Below, in pieces: positions 29,255 through 38,819 of a stretch of 64,000 nt of DNA; positions within the stretch are counted from its first letter, which is position 1, and each line of letters opens with the position of its first letter. This stretch comes from Psychrobacter sp. JB385. Its GTDB lineage: Bacteria; Pseudomonadota; Gammaproteobacteria; Pseudomonadales; Moraxellaceae. The DNA lies in NCBI RefSeq assembly GCF_900163785.1, contig NZ_FUKN01000012.1:124001-188000 (forward strand). The letters run 5' to 3'. The notes beneath the pieces are model-generated. The model did not search any database, was not told where the DNA came from, and saw only the letters and a list, made by a program, of their open reading frames with translations. The position numbers and the translations under genes are program-made.

Positions 29255-31099
29255 ATGGTCAATGTCTCAGCACCGAGTCCCGTCGACGATAAAAAAGCCC
29301 GCCTTAAGCATTTGATTCAACGTCTACCGAACCTACCTGGAGTATATAAGATGCTGGGTAAAAATGGCGATATTTTATACGTTGGTAAAGCCAAATCATT
29401 AAAAAGCCGTGTGAACAGCTATTTTGCTAAGACGATTGATCATCCAAAAACTCGGGCGCTGGTGGCGCGTATTCATAATATTGAAACCATCATTACTCGT
29501 AGTGAAACGGAAGCGTTGTTGCTTGAGCAAAACCTAATCAAAGAGCATCGTCCTCCTTACAATGTGCTACTGCGTGATGATAAATCTTATCTTTACGTAT
29601 TTATCTCAGCCGACAAGCCGTATCCAAGGTTGGCCTATGGTCGCGGCAAAGGCAATCACCAAAAAGGTCGATTTTTTGGCCCATTCCCCTCAGCCCATGC
29701 GGCCAAAGAAACGCTGGTATTGATGCAAAAAATGTTTCAAATGCGCCAGTGTACCAATACTTTTTTTAAGCAGCGTAAGCGCCCTTGTCTTGAGTATCAG
29801 ATTAAGCGTTGTCGTGCGCCTTGCGTGGGTTTGGTCTCACCCGAGGAATATAGCGAAGACGTCAATAACACCATTCGCTTTTTGAAGGGCGATTCTGGTG
29901 ATATTCATAGTACTTTGATTGAGAAAATGGAAGGCGCTGCTGACGCATTGGATTTTGAAAAGGCCGTTTTCTACCGTGATCAGCTGTCAATGCTGCGAGA
30001 AGTACAGGCTCGGCAGGCGGTTTATACAGTAGAAGGTGAGGCGGATGTGATTGCTATTGCCAGCCAGGCAGGCATGACTTGCGTCAATGTATTGACCGTA
30101 CGCGGCGGGCGTGTATTGGGCGGTAAAAATTACTTCCCTGATGTCGATAGTAGCGAGTCACTGGCGGATAACTTATCGGCCTTTATCACCTCATTTTATT
30201 TTCAGGTGACCGATGACTTGCCAGCAGAGATTATCTTAAGTCATGAGTTGCCCGACCAAAACGCGGTTGGGGAAGCACTGGCGACACATTTTGGCAGTAA
30301 GGTGGTTATAAAGACTAGCGTGCGTGAGCATCGGTCAGAATGGTTAGATTTGGCCAAATTAAATACCAATAACGCCCTAAAAACCAAACTGGGTGATTAT
30401 TTGGAGCTGCATGCGCGTTTTGGTGCGCTAAAAGATGTGTTGACCAATGTCACAGAGCGTACCATTGATCGGATTGAGTGTTTTGATATTTCTCATACGA
30501 TGGGTGAAGCAACGATTGGTAGCTGCGTGGTCTTCGATCAAGGCGGCTCGCGCAGGCGAGATTATCGTCAGTACGCCATTCATGACATTCAAGGTGGTGA
30601 TGACTATGCTGCGATGAAGCAAGTATTGACGCGTCGCTATAAAAAGCAGCCGTTGCCTGATTTATTGCTCATTGATGGGGGTAAAGGTCAGCTTGGCATC
30701 GCAAAAGAAGTGCTGACAGAATTGGGTATCTTGGGAGATACGTTGCTCGTCAGTGTGGCAAAAGGCGAGGGGCGCAAAGCAGGTCTTGAAGTCTTACACT
30801 TTATCGATCATGAGCCATTAGATTTGCCCATGGATAGCAAGGCGCTGCATTTACTGATGCATATTCGTGATGAGGCGCATCGTTTTGCGATTACCGCGCA
30901 TCGTAAGAAGCGTGACAAGCGTCGTTCCTCATCGGTGCTGGAGGTTATACCAGGTCTTGGTGAAAAGCGTCGCCGTGACTTGCTCAATCACTTTGGTGGT
31001 ATGCAGCAATTACTTGGTGCCTCTCAGCAAGAGCTGGCAGGTGTACAAGGGATTGGGCCTGTATTGGCAAAAACGGTCTATAAAGTATTGCATGAGTAA
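29255..31099 (+). CDS. uvrC: Excinuclease ABC subunit C
   Basis: UvrC makes both incisions in nucleotide excision repair. The N-terminal GIY-YIG nuclease is seen as [21 protein letters not shown] starting near residue 28, the UVR domain as [19 protein letters not shown] near 230, the RNase H-like nuclease as [11 protein letters not shown] near 408, and helix-hairpin-helix motifs at the C-terminus ([31 protein letters not shown]). A cysteine cluster (CTNTF, CLEY, CRAPC) corresponds to the iron-sulfur region reported in UvrC. I chose the ATG at 29255; a TTG at 29219 would add 12 residues. Confidence 0.98.
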   Translation: MVNVSAPSPVDDKKARLKHLIQRLPNLPGVYKMLGKNGDILYVGKAKSLKSRVNSYFAKTIDHPKTRALVARIHNIETIITRSETEALLLEQNLIKEHRPPYNVLLRDDKSYLYVFISADKPYPRLAYGRGKGNHQKGRFFGPFPSAHAAKETLVLMQKMFQMRQCTNTFFKQRKRPCLEYQIKRCRAPCVGLVSPEEYSEDVNNTIRFLKGDSGDIHSTLIEKMEGAADALDFEKAVFYRDQLSMLREVQARQAVYTVEGEADVIAIASQAGMTCVNVLTVRGGRVLGGKNYFPDVDSSESLADNLSAFITSFYFQVTDDLPAEIILSHELPDQNAVGEALATHFGSKVVIKTSVREHRSEWLDLAKLNTNNALKTKLGDYLELHARFGALKDVLTNVTERTIDRIECFDISHTMGEATIGSCVVFDQGGSRRRDYRQYAIHDIQGGDDYAAMKQVLTRRYKKQPLPDLLLIDGGKGQLGIAKEVLTELGILGDTLLVSVAKGEGRKAGLEVLHFIDHEPLDLPMDSKALHLLMHIRDEAHRFAITAHRKKRDKRRSSSVLEVIPGLGEKRRRDLLNHFGGMQQLLGASQQELAGVQGIGPVLAKTVYKVLHE

Positions 31100-31160
31100 C
31101 TTGGTAGGATTAAAACTGTAGAGCTATTCGACAGTTATTAAATAACTATTAAACAAAGAA

Positions 31161-31207
31161 GGGTCTGCCTCTGATAATTTTATTCATCAAAGGCAGCCCC
31201 ATTTTTT
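31161..31207. terminator. Bidirectional terminator between uvrC and folA
   Basis: A long imperfect stem (GGG-CTGCCT-TGAT paired with ATCA-AGGCAG-CCC, two single mismatches) is followed by six T on the plus strand. It separates the convergent uvrC and folA genes. Confidence 0.85.
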
Positions 31208-31223
31208 GATATTCCAAAATCTA

Positions 31224-31796
31224 CTATTTAGCAGTATCTACTCTATAAGTGGTAAATTTAAAGCTCAAATCACTCTTTTCGTCATGCATCAGCTCAGATT
31301 CTACTACTACTTTGAAGCGTTCTGGTAACTCAGGATAAAATGCCTCACCATCCGTAATGTCAGTATCGACGTGGGTTAGCTCAATACGATCGGTATACAT
31401 CAGCGCATCATTGAACACGCGCTCGCCGCCAATGACCCAAATTGTCTCAAGGTGAGCGCCATGAGCAAGGCTGGCTGCTTGCGTCAGGGCATCGTCTAAA
31501 TTATGCACCACATGGGCGTTATTTTTGCCGACCAAACCTTTTTGCTCAGCATAATCCATTTGAGTGCTGATGATAAAGCTTACGCGTTTTGGTAACGGCT
31601 TGCTGCCCATCGACTCAAATGTCTTGCGACCCATAATGACAATACCTTGTATGTCACCATCATTTTGTGTGGTGGTCATCTGTTTAAAATGCTGCAAATC
31701 TGCTGAGATATGCCACGGCAACTCGTTGTTCTTACCGATACAGCGATTGCTACTAATTGCAGCGATTTGGGCAACTTCAGTGTGGGCATAACTCAT
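31224..31796 (-). CDS. folA: Dihydrofolate reductase
   Basis: DHFR reduces dihydrofolate to tetrahydrofolate with NADPH and is the target of trimethoprim. The N-terminal IAAISSNRCIGKNNELPWHI, the catalytic acidic residue in SADLQHFKQMT, the NADPH-binding VIMGRKTFESMG and WVIGGERVF are all present. At 190 residues it is about 30 longer than E. coli DHFR, mainly through loops after FIISTQ and around the DALTQAASLAHGAH segment. AGGATGAATT precedes the ATG. It follows thyA by 45 nt, forming the folate cycle pair. Confidence 0.97.
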   Translation of the reverse strand: MSYAHTEVAQIAAISSNRCIGKNNELPWHISADLQHFKQMTTTQNDGDIQGIVIMGRKTFESMGSKPLPKRVSFIISTQMDYAEQKGLVGKNNAHVVHNLDDALTQAASLAHGAHLETIWVIGGERVFNDALMYTDRIELTHVDTDITDGEAFYPELPERFKVVVESELMHDEKSDLSFKFTTYRVDTAK

Positions 31797-31841
31797 AATT
31801 CATCCTTATTGTTCTTTTTAAAATATGGTAAAAACCACCAT

Positions 31842-32729
31842 TTATACAGCGACTTTTGCTTTGATGGCAGGGTGTGACTCATAACCATTAACGCTAATAT
31901 CTTCATAGTTGAAAGCAAAAATATCATCAACATCAGGGTTGAGCGTTAAGGTTGGCAGCTCATAAAGTGAGCGGGTCAATTGCAACTCGACTTGTTCGCG
32001 ATGGTTTTGATAAATGTGGCAATCACCGCCTGTCCAGATAAATTCACCAACGTCCAATCCGCAAACCTGTGCGACCATGTGGGTCAATAGCGCGTAACTG
32101 GCAATATTAAATGGCACACCTAAAAATAAATCTGCTGAGCGCTGATATAGCTGACACGATAGCTTATTATCAGCGACAAAGAATTGAAACAGGGTATGGC
32201 AAGGCGGCAAGGCGACTTGTTCGGCCTCTCCTGGGTTCCAACCCGATACGATTAAGCGGCGTGAATTGGGATTGCTTTTTATTTGCTCGACAACTTGTGT
32301 GATTTGATCGACGCCATCGTTGTGGTAGCTGCCGTCATCCAGCTGGCTTGCACCATAATTACGCCATTGATGACCATACACAGGACCCAAATCGCCTTCA
32401 GGACGATTGAAGCGGGCCGTCTGTTCTGCTGTCGCCCATTCATTCCAAATACGAACGCCATTTTTTTGCAGATAATCAACATGAGTGCTGCCACTCAAAA
32501 ACCACAGTAGCTCATAAACAATAGATTTAAAATGGACTTTTTTTGTGGTTAATAAAGGAAACCCTGACGCTAAGTCAAAGCGCAATTGCGCGCCAAAGTG
32601 ACTGAGTGTACCAGTACCTGTGCGGTCACCTTTTTCTGTTCCTTCGGTTAGTACCTGATGTAGCAAATTCAGATACGCCTGCTCATTTTTATTATTCAAA
32701 GGTTTATTATCAAGGTTACTACTGTTCAT
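31842..32729 (-). CDS. thyA: Thymidylate synthase
   Basis: ThyA converts dUMP to dTMP with methylene-tetrahydrofolate, producing the dihydrofolate that FolA recycles. The catalytic cysteine is in [10 protein letters not shown] near residue 178. Other signatures are [44 protein letters not shown] and DCHIYQNH. The protein is 295 residues, longer than E. coli (264), with an N-terminal tail of about 15 residues and a loop after GHQWRNYG containing [17 protein letters not shown] precedes the ATG. It is part of lgt-thyA-folA. Confidence 0.98.
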   Translation of the reverse strand: MNSSNLDNKPLNNKNEQAYLNLLHQVLTEGTEKGDRTGTGTLSHFGAQLRFDLASGFPLLTTKKVHFKSIVYELLWFLSGSTHVDYLQKNGVRIWNEWATAEQTARFNRPEGDLGPVYGHQWRNYGASQLDDGSYHNDGVDQITQVVEQIKSNPNSRRLIVSGWNPGEAEQVALPPCHTLFQFFVADNKLSCQLYQRSADLFLGVPFNIASYALLTHMVAQVCGLDVGEFIWTGGDCHIYQNHREQVELQLTRSLYELPTLTLNPDVDDIFAFNYEDISVNGYESHPAIKAKVAV

Positions 32730-32790
32730 AAAACGGCTCTTCTATGCTCTCAAAGCATATGATTAATTTGATACTCGCTAAAAATAACGC

Positions 32791-33675
32791 TTAATAAGCG
32801 GCTTGCTTACCCCAGTCATAAATACCGCGCTTGTAAGCATAAATCAGTAAAATAAAGCCAATAATGACCATTGGTGCACTTAACATTTGACCTTTGGTGA
32901 GCCATCCAAGCAACACAAAACCTTGATCAGCATCTGGCTGGCGGAAGAACTCAATGATAAAGCGACTGATACCATAACCCAATAAAAATACAGCGGTGAC
33001 GGCCATACGTGGACGCGGTTTTGATGAATACCACCAAAGAAAAAGGAATAACAATAAACCTTCAGCAAGCGCTTCGTACAACTGCGATGGATGGCGCGGC
33101 AATAGGTATTGTCCGTTTACTTCAGCCATCAATTCTTGTAGCTGAGGGTTGGCTTGTAGTTGCTGCACATCAAACGGAGCGGCTTGCGGGAAATAGGTCA
33201 GCCAGTTATAACCGCCATCCGACACACGGCCCCATAATTCACCATTGATATAATTGCCGATACGGCCAAACAACAAACCTGTCGGTACGCAAGGCACGAT
33301 AAAATCGAGCACTTGAAACGGTGTTTTTTTGTATTTGCGGGCAAAGTACAACATGCCAAGCAAGACACCAATCATACCGCCATGGAAAGACATGCCACCT
33401 TCCCAAACTTTGAAAAGATAGGCAGGGTTTTGTAGCAATTCACCAAATTGATAAAATAAGACATAACCGACGCGGCCACCTAAAATAACGCCAAGGGCGC
33501 CATAAAAGACCAAGTCAGAGACCATATCAGCCGTCCAATTGTCGCGTTTGGTGCTGCGATACCAAGCCAAACCGTAAGCTGCGGCAAATGCCAGCAGATA
33601 CATGAGGCCATACCAATGGACTTCGACTGGTCCAAGTGCCAAGGCTACCGGATCGTACTGAGGATGAATCATCAT
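32791..33675 (-). CDS. lgt: Prolipoprotein diacylglyceryl transferase
   Basis: Lgt transfers diacylglyceryl from phosphatidylglycerol to the lipobox cysteine of prolipoproteins, the first step of lipoprotein maturation. The sequence has about seven membrane segments with HWYGLMYLLAF, GGRVGYVLFYQ, GGMSFHGGMIG, GRIGNYINGELWGR and PRHPSQLYEALAEG, the standard Lgt motifs. The length is 294 residues. ATG at 33675 is followed by a second in-frame ATG. It heads the lgt-thyA-folA group; several lipoprotein substrates lie elsewhere in this window. Confidence 0.97.
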   Translation of the reverse strand: MMIHPQYDPVALALGPVEVHWYGLMYLLAFAAAYGLAWYRSTKRDNWTADMVSDLVFYGALGVILGGRVGYVLFYQFGELLQNPAYLFKVWEGGMSFHGGMIGVLLGMLYFARKYKKTPFQVLDFIVPCVPTGLLFGRIGNYINGELWGRVSDGGYNWLTYFPQAAPFDVQQLQANPQLQELMAEVNGQYLLPRHPSQLYEALAEGLLLFLFLWWYSSKPRPRMAVTAVFLLGYGISRFIIEFFRQPDADQGFVLLGWLTKGQMLSAPMVIIGFILLIYAYKRGIYDWGKQAAY

Positions 33676-34113
33676 AAGGGCATCATAATATTGGTAATAA
33701 AGTGCTGACTATAATAGCAAATTTCATGCGTCGGGCATACATTATTGCTATACCGACAATCAGCGAGGGTGAGTCAAAACATCTGCCGTACAGTCTCTCA
33801 CTAAGCTGGTTGGTACAAGAGATAATGAATAAAATGCAGCAGGTATCAATGATAAAGGGTGTGGTCGGAAGATTTTTTGGGCAAATAGAGGTGGTATTGA
33901 TAATGGATAAGAGTAAACTATAGTTTTTAGATTAGTCATATGATAGAGCGTGACTTTATAAAGATATTTATTATCGCTATCGTAAAAAAGTGGTAATCAT
34001 GCGTTTAATACAGTCATACATTTAATATTTTGTTGTGCGTTTATCTCATATGAGATGTGCGCTGACATTATGAGAAATCTCACTTCTAATATTTCAATTC
34101 TAGGGAAAGATAT
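33676..34113. other. Divergent intergenic region lgt / DUF4139 gene
   Basis: This 438-bp gap should hold promoters for both flanking genes. An open frame of 73 codons (33702-33923) lacks a ribosome binding site and any recognisable features, so I do not call it a gene. Confidence 0.45.
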
Positions 34114-35763
34114 ATGAAAGCACGCCCAACCCTCTGGTCTGTATCAACTCATGATATAGGCGCATTATCACCGCTTAATCTAATGAATAAATGCTTTGTC
34201 TTACCGCTTGTATTTGGCGGGAGTACCATATTGGGATTGTCTAGCGCACAGGCGGCAATAAGTAGTATCGAGCAAGTGACCGTTTACCAAGGCATGGCAA
34301 GCGTCACACGGGCATTACCGCTCACAGGGAATGGTGAGCAAACCGTTGTATTTTCGTGCTTATCGCCTTATCTTGATAAAGAAAGTCTGAGCGTACAGTC
34401 AATGGACAACGTCAATATTGGTGAAATCAGTATTGAAGAGTTTGCAGGGGAGCAAGCAGCCGAGTGTCAATATCAGGGTAATGCTAAGGCTCAGCAAAAC
34501 ACCCTAGCCAGTATCAATGCTGAATTAGAAGCGGCGCGCTTAGCAAAAGCATACTTACAAAATCTGACCATAGTCACGCAAGTCAATATGGATGGAACGA
34601 TTGCCAACAATGCACGCGATATAGAGACTCAAGCTGCCAGTCTTAACCAAAAGATTTTGGAGATCGAGCAGCGTCGGGTAAGTGCCCAAGACGCACTGAG
34701 TCAGCTGATCGCAGGCAACTCAACGTCCATTTCTAATAGTGTGATACAGGTGAGTGTGCGTACCGCCAGTCGCTCGCCAAGTACGCTTAAATTGCATTAT
34801 CAGGTACAAGGCGCAGGTTGGGAGCCGACCTATCAAGCGCGTCTAAACACCAATAGCGATCAGTTGAGTATCACCGCCTCTGCAATCATCGCCCAACAAA
34901 CTGGCGAGAACTGGTCCAACGTACCTGTGACACTTAGTACGGCCAATCCCAACCAAAGGGCGACAGGACAGCTGCCTTATGTGCCGCGCTTATCGCTATA
35001 TGAAGAAAATAAAAACAACAATGTGGTCAATGTACCCCCTATGGCAGAGAGCATGCCTGTCGTGGTGGTCTCTGGAAGAGAAGAGTATGGTAATGCTATT
35101 GCGGGATCATCGCTACCAAGCTTTGCTGTTAGCAGCCAAAACAAAAATGGTATTATTGAGTATCGGTTGCCACAATTAGTGACTATTCCCAGTGGTGGTA
35201 GGCGAGTGCGTACGGTCATTGGAGAGCAATCTGGCCGTAGCAAGCTGTGGGTTCGGAGCACACCTAGTGTTGAAACCGCTGCCTATTGGTATGCGTCTGC
35301 ACCATTCTTAACGTCAGATTGGGTAGATGGTTCCTTGCAGCTGTACCGTGACGATAACTATGTTGGACAGTCACATTACAATTATCAGATGCTAAAAGAG
35401 CAGGGGCTTGGCTTTGGCCGTGATCCAAATATCATGGTGAAAGAGATAATAAATGAAGATAAGCAGAGTGAGAGAGGCGTGCTAAGCCGTACACAAACCT
35501 TAACCACAACCAAAGCTTATCAATTTGCCAACCAGCATAACCGATCTGTGCGCTTGCAAGTATTAGGTAGTGAGCCCATCAGTCGCGATGACAATCTAAA
35601 AGTGTCGGTCACTCATACACCGCCCGTCACTAAGCAGAATTGGAATGACAATCAAGGGATGGTAGCATGGGAGTTTGACTTACCAAGTAAGCAGTCACAA
35701 GTGATACGATCGACGTCTCAAATCAGCTACCCTGCCAATAAACTATTGGATGGCAACCCATGA
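34114..35763 (+). CDS. Secreted DUF4139 (MuiA-like) protein
   Basis: The 549-residue protein starts with a hydrophilic leader followed by a hydrophobic segment (CFVLPLVFGGSTILGLSSAQA), suggesting a late or unusual signal peptide with cleavage after AQA near residue 49. An N-terminal DUF4140-like domain (ISSIEQVTVYQGMASVTRAL) is followed by a coiled-coil-like helical section and a C-terminal DUF4139 domain (LHYQVQGAGWEPTYQARLNT near residue 227, QTGENWSNVPVTLSTANPN). DUF4139 proteins include the so-called mucoidy inhibitor A; their biochemical role is unknown. An internal ATG (residue 24, MNKCFVLP) would give a conventional signal peptide and may be the real start. Confidence 0.75.
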   Translation: MKARPTLWSVSTHDIGALSPLNLMNKCFVLPLVFGGSTILGLSSAQAAISSIEQVTVYQGMASVTRALPLTGNGEQTVVFSCLSPYLDKESLSVQSMDNVNIGEISIEEFAGEQAAECQYQGNAKAQQNTLASINAELEAARLAKAYLQNLTIVTQVNMDGTIANNARDIETQAASLNQKILEIEQRRVSAQDALSQLIAGNSTSISNSVIQVSVRTASRSPSTLKLHYQVQGAGWEPTYQARLNTNSDQLSITASAIIAQQTGENWSNVPVTLSTANPNQRATGQLPYVPRLSLYEENKNNNVVNVPPMAESMPVVVVSGREEYGNAIAGSSLPSFAVSSQNKNGIIEYRLPQLVTIPSGGRRVRTVIGEQSGRSKLWVRSTPSVETAAYWYASAPFLTSDWVDGSLQLYRDDNYVGQSHYNYQMLKEQGLGFGRDPNIMVKEIINEDKQSERGVLSRTQTLTTTKAYQFANQHNRSVRLQVLGSEPISRDDNLKVSVTHTPPVTKQNWNDNQGMVAWEFDLPSKQSQVIRSTSQISYPANKLLDGNP

Positions 35764-35853
35764 TTGATGTTTTGTTAGCCAATACGCTATAAACAATGTC
35801 TTTTATCTTTGTTAAAAAGTGCTCGCACGACACAATATTATAAAAGGAATACT

Positions 35854-36666
35854 ATGTGTATCGTCGCCATTGCTTGGCAATTATTTGATAAGCTGCCTGT
35901 GGTATTACTCTCTAATCGTGATGAGTTTTTAGAGCGTCCAACACAAGAGTTGCATCAGTGGCCTGATCAACCCATCTATGCTGGACGTGACAGCCAAAGC
36001 GGTGGTACGTGGTTAGGGATTCATCAAGCAGGGCATAAGGGCGTGTATCAACAAAATGGACGCTGGGCGGCAATCTTAAATTTTCGCGATGGGGTGCAAG
36101 CTGGTCGTGATGAGCGCTCACGTGGCGAGCTTGTGACCGAGTTTTTAACCACTGATATAAGTCCGATGGATTTTGCGCGAAATATCAGACTACAAGATTA
36201 TGCTGGTTTCAACCTGATTATTGGTGATGCAACGCAAGCGGTTATTGTCAATAATCGCGGTCATGCGCCCACACCGTTGTATGCAGGATTGCATGTGATA
36301 TCTAACGGTCAGCCAGAAGACAGTTGGTTCAAAACCGAGCGATTACGAGGCAGGCTACGGCAAGAAGTGTTACCTCTAATCGCTGAGAACAACTCACCTG
36401 AATACTGGCAACAGGCTGCGTTTGACGTATTATCCGATACTGTGCAAGCACCAAAAGAGCAGTTGCCGCATACGGGTGTGGCTGTTGAAGTTGAGCATGT
36501 TTTGTCGTCTGTTTATATTAAACCGGTCGCTTTTGGTAATGGAGCAAAAGACGTACCAACCTATGGCACACGCACGCAAAGTATTATGACACTGACCAAA
36601 AACAGTGAGGCAACTACCAAGGTTGCTGCACAGATAATCAGCCGAGAGTGCATTTACGCTTCATGA
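35854..36666 (+). CDS. NRDE (TANGO2-like) family protein
   Basis: The protein begins MCIVAIAWQ and contains SNRDEFLERPT, the N-R-D-E motif that names the family; the cysteine at position 2 would become N-terminal after Met removal, as in N-terminal nucleophile folds. The human relative TANGO2 is linked to haem or lipid handling, but the bacterial function is not established. I chose the ATG at 35854, preceded by AAAAGGAATACT, rather than an earlier in-frame start at 35809. The product has 270 residues. It follows the DUF4139 gene by 90 nt on the same strand. Confidence 0.88.
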   Translation: MCIVAIAWQLFDKLPVVLLSNRDEFLERPTQELHQWPDQPIYAGRDSQSGGTWLGIHQAGHKGVYQQNGRWAAILNFRDGVQAGRDERSRGELVTEFLTTDISPMDFARNIRLQDYAGFNLIIGDATQAVIVNNRGHAPTPLYAGLHVISNGQPEDSWFKTERLRGRLRQEVLPLIAENNSPEYWQQAAFDVLSDTVQAPKEQLPHTGVAVEVEHVLSSVYIKPVAFGNGAKDVPTYGTRTQSIMTLTKNSEATTKVAAQIISRECIYAS

Positions 36667-36682
36667 ACTGCGCTCATAAAAA

Positions 36683-36727
36683 ATGTCCACGATTATCGCT
36701 AAAATTTCTAGCGATAATCGTGGACAT
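36683..36727 (-). terminator. Long perfect hairpin terminator after rppH
   Basis: Two perfectly complementary 19-nt arms (36683-36701 and 36709-36727) flank a 7-nt loop. On the minus strand the stem is followed at once by a T-rich tract (TTTTTATG), fitting termination of rppH; it also lies just after the convergent NRDE gene. Confidence 0.85.
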
Positions 36728-36753
36728 CTATTACTACGTTTTTATCAAGCGGC

Positions 36754-37275
36754 TTATTCTACCAATAAATGGTTGTCTTGCTCAGGAATAATCAGCTCTT
36801 GTTTTAGGGGCAACTCGCGCACCAACTCTTGCAAAGCACGACGATATACCCCACGTTTAAAGTGAATCACTTGTCCGAGTGGATACCAGTAACTGACCCA
36901 TTGCCAATGGTCAAATTCTGGCTTTCCTTCATCAAAGCGGATATGTTGTGTATTTGGCTCATCTAAGCGCAGCAAAAACCATTTCTGTTTTTGCCCAATA
37001 CATAAAGGGTGCTGTCCATGCCGTACGTAACGTTTTGGCAGCCGATAACGCAACCAGTCTTGCGTCACTGCCAATAAGTCTACATGACGCGGATGTAAGC
37101 CGACCTCTTCCCAGAGCTCTCGATACATCGCATCCATCGGCGTCTCCCCGCGGTCGATACCACCTTGCGGAAACTGCCAAGCGTTGTGACCAATGCGTTT
37201 TGCCCACAGTACTTGCCCTTGTGTATTTGCCAAGATGATGCCGACATTGGCGCGAAAGCCGTCTGCATCTATCAT
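36754..37275 (-). CDS. rppH: RNA 5'-pyrophosphohydrolase RppH
   Basis: RppH removes pyrophosphate from the 5' end of mRNAs and so opens them to RNase E decay. The start [17 protein letters not shown] and the Nudix box ([17 protein letters not shown] continuing WEEVGL, near residues 38-60) are diagnostic. The length is 173 residues as in E. coli (176). AAGGG precedes the ATG. It is a single gene with its own strong hairpin terminator. Confidence 0.96.
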   Translation of the reverse strand: MIDADGFRANVGIILANTQGQVLWAKRIGHNAWQFPQGGIDRGETPMDAMYRELWEEVGLHPRHVDLLAVTQDWLRYRLPKRYVRHGQHPLCIGQKQKWFLLRLDEPNTQHIRFDEGKPEFDHWQWVSYWYPLGQVIHFKRGVYRRALQELVRELPLKQELIIPEQDNHLLVE

Positions 37276-37920
37276 GACTAACCCTTTCTAATTTGTTTAA
37301 GACATAGCCTATTCAGACAAGACATCGTGACAGCAATCATAATTATTATAGGGTGATTATTATCGACATCCAGTTAGAATAGGATTCATTACCATCATTA
37401 AACCAAGAAACAAGCAAAATGTGTAACAGTATTTTGCTATAAAATGTTTCACGAGTTTTACTGTTTAAAATCAGATAGTTATAAATGGACTTTTGTAAAC
37501 TTTTTCAGAAAGTTTTACGTTAAGGACAGGTTGCTGTTAGAACAAAAAAATGGTGACGACCTTTGGCAAATAGCATTTATAAGAAATGAGCAATAAAAGG
37601 AGAGATACGCCACTTGCATTGCGCTGATTTTGAGGACAATCTGAGACAAGGGTGCTATAAAACCTCATATTGGCTTATGCTACACTAGGACAGATTTCTA
37701 TTAGAACCATTATAGCTAGGAGAATATTAATAGCTAAATGGCTAAGAAATGATCAGAAAATAATTCAGTTGATTGATATTGCCTGTGAGAATTTTTTCAA
37801 TTGGCTCATATTTATTACATGTGATTATGAAAATCAACATTAAGGCACGTTTTAACAAGCTAGATCGTTTTTAAAAATAAAAAACAGATAATTTATCAAC
37901 TACTATAAGGATTACTCAAA
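37276..37920. other. 645-bp region without recognisable gene
   Basis: An A/T-rich stretch between the divergent rppH and OsmC-like genes. I found no frame with a good start, no tRNA-like fold and no strong hairpin. Promoters for both flanking genes must lie here. Confidence 0.5.
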
Positions 37921-38334
37921 ATGTCAGAATTAAAAGCAAGTGTTGCATGGCAAGACAATAAAGCATTCATGGGCGTGTCACCATCAGGGCACAATGTACA
38001 AATGGATGGCGGTAAAGAAAAGGGTGCCAGCCCAATGGAGCTGATTTTGTTAGGGCTTGGTGGTTGTGCCAGTTACGATGTGGTATCGATCTTACAAAAA
38101 TCTCGCCAAGAAGTGCAGGATGTGCGCTGCGAGCTGACGGCACAGCGCGCTGAGACCGTACCAGCGGTGTATACGGATATTCATCTGCACTTTATCGTGA
38201 TTGGTAAAGATATCAAAGACAAGCAAGTGGAAAAAGCGGTAAATCTGTCAGCAGAAAAGTACTGCTCAGCCAGTCGTATGCTCGCGCAAGGTGGCGTAAA
38301 TATTACCCATGATTTTGAAATTGTTGCAGGGTAG
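37921..38334 (+). CDS. OsmC family protein (YhfA-like)
   Basis: The 137-residue protein shows the OsmC/Ohr fold pattern: SPMELILLGLGGCASYDVVSIL near residue 40, with the conserved cysteine, and EKAVNLSAEKYCSASRMLAQ near 105, with the second. These cysteines can form a peroxidatic pair, so a role in peroxide detoxification is plausible, but the YhfA subgroup has no firm function. AAGGATTACTCAAA precedes the ATG. The next gene starts only 14 nt after its stop. Confidence 0.88.
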   Translation: MSELKASVAWQDNKAFMGVSPSGHNVQMDGGKEKGASPMELILLGLGGCASYDVVSILQKSRQEVQDVRCELTAQRAETVPAVYTDIHLHFIVIGKDIKDKQVEKAVNLSAEKYCSASRMLAQGGVNITHDFEIVAG

Positions 38335-38348
38335 GGGCAAAGACGCTA

Positions 38349-38774
38349 ATGAATGCACTCTTTGGAATGGTCTCTGATACAGCCGCATCCGCCATTTGGG
38401 CGATGGTGGTAGCAAGCTTACTGCCATTACTAATGGCCATATCAGCCAAGGTGTTTGGTGGTTTTCATTTGGCTGATAACGCGCATCCGCGTGATTTTTT
38501 GCAACAGACAACAGGTGTGGCTGCCCGTGCAAATGCGGCACAGCAAAACAGTTATGAGACATTGCCAGTATTTTTGGCTGCCGTCTTGGTGGCGATGCTG
38601 TTCTTTGTACCGCAATTGATTATCAACACATTGGCTTGGTTATATGTGCTGATTCGGGTTGGTTATTGCGTAGCTTATATCACCAATTTGGCAACGTTTC
38701 GCTCCATACTTTGGGTGCTGTCTATTGCTTGTTGTTTGATGCTGTTTTATTTAGCGATTCGTATCAGCACTTAA
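38349..38774 (+). CDS. MAPEG family membrane protein
   Basis: The 141-residue protein has four hydrophobic segments and the features AARANAAQQNSYETLPVFLAAV and LYVLIRVGYCVAYI, typical of the MAPEG family (membrane-associated proteins in eicosanoid and glutathione metabolism). Bacterial members may act as glutathione transferases or peroxidases. It lies 14 nt after the OsmC-like gene, so the two are probably one transcript and might share a role in oxidative or electrophile stress; this pairing is inference. Confidence 0.82.
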   Translation: MNALFGMVSDTAASAIWAMVVASLLPLLMAISAKVFGGFHLADNAHPRDFLQQTTGVAARANAAQQNSYETLPVFLAAVLVAMLFFVPQLIINTLAWLYVLIRVGYCVAYITNLATFRSILWVLSIACCLMLFYLAIRIST

Positions 38775-38778
38775 CTTA

Positions 38779-38795
38779 ACGGCTGTGATCGCCGT
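38779..38795. terminator. Short hairpin between MAPEG gene and dusC
   Basis: The arms ACGGC and GCCGT surround a 7-nt loop in the 45-bp space between convergent genes, followed by CATTTATT. The structure is weak. Confidence 0.35.
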
Positions 38796-38819
38796 CATTT
38801 ATTCAAAAGAGACAGTTGG

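Noticed and set aside
33702..33923. 73-codon open frame in the lgt/DUF4139 gap
   Set aside because: There is no ribosome binding site, no recognisable domain or signal, and its composition is like the surrounding intergenic sequence.
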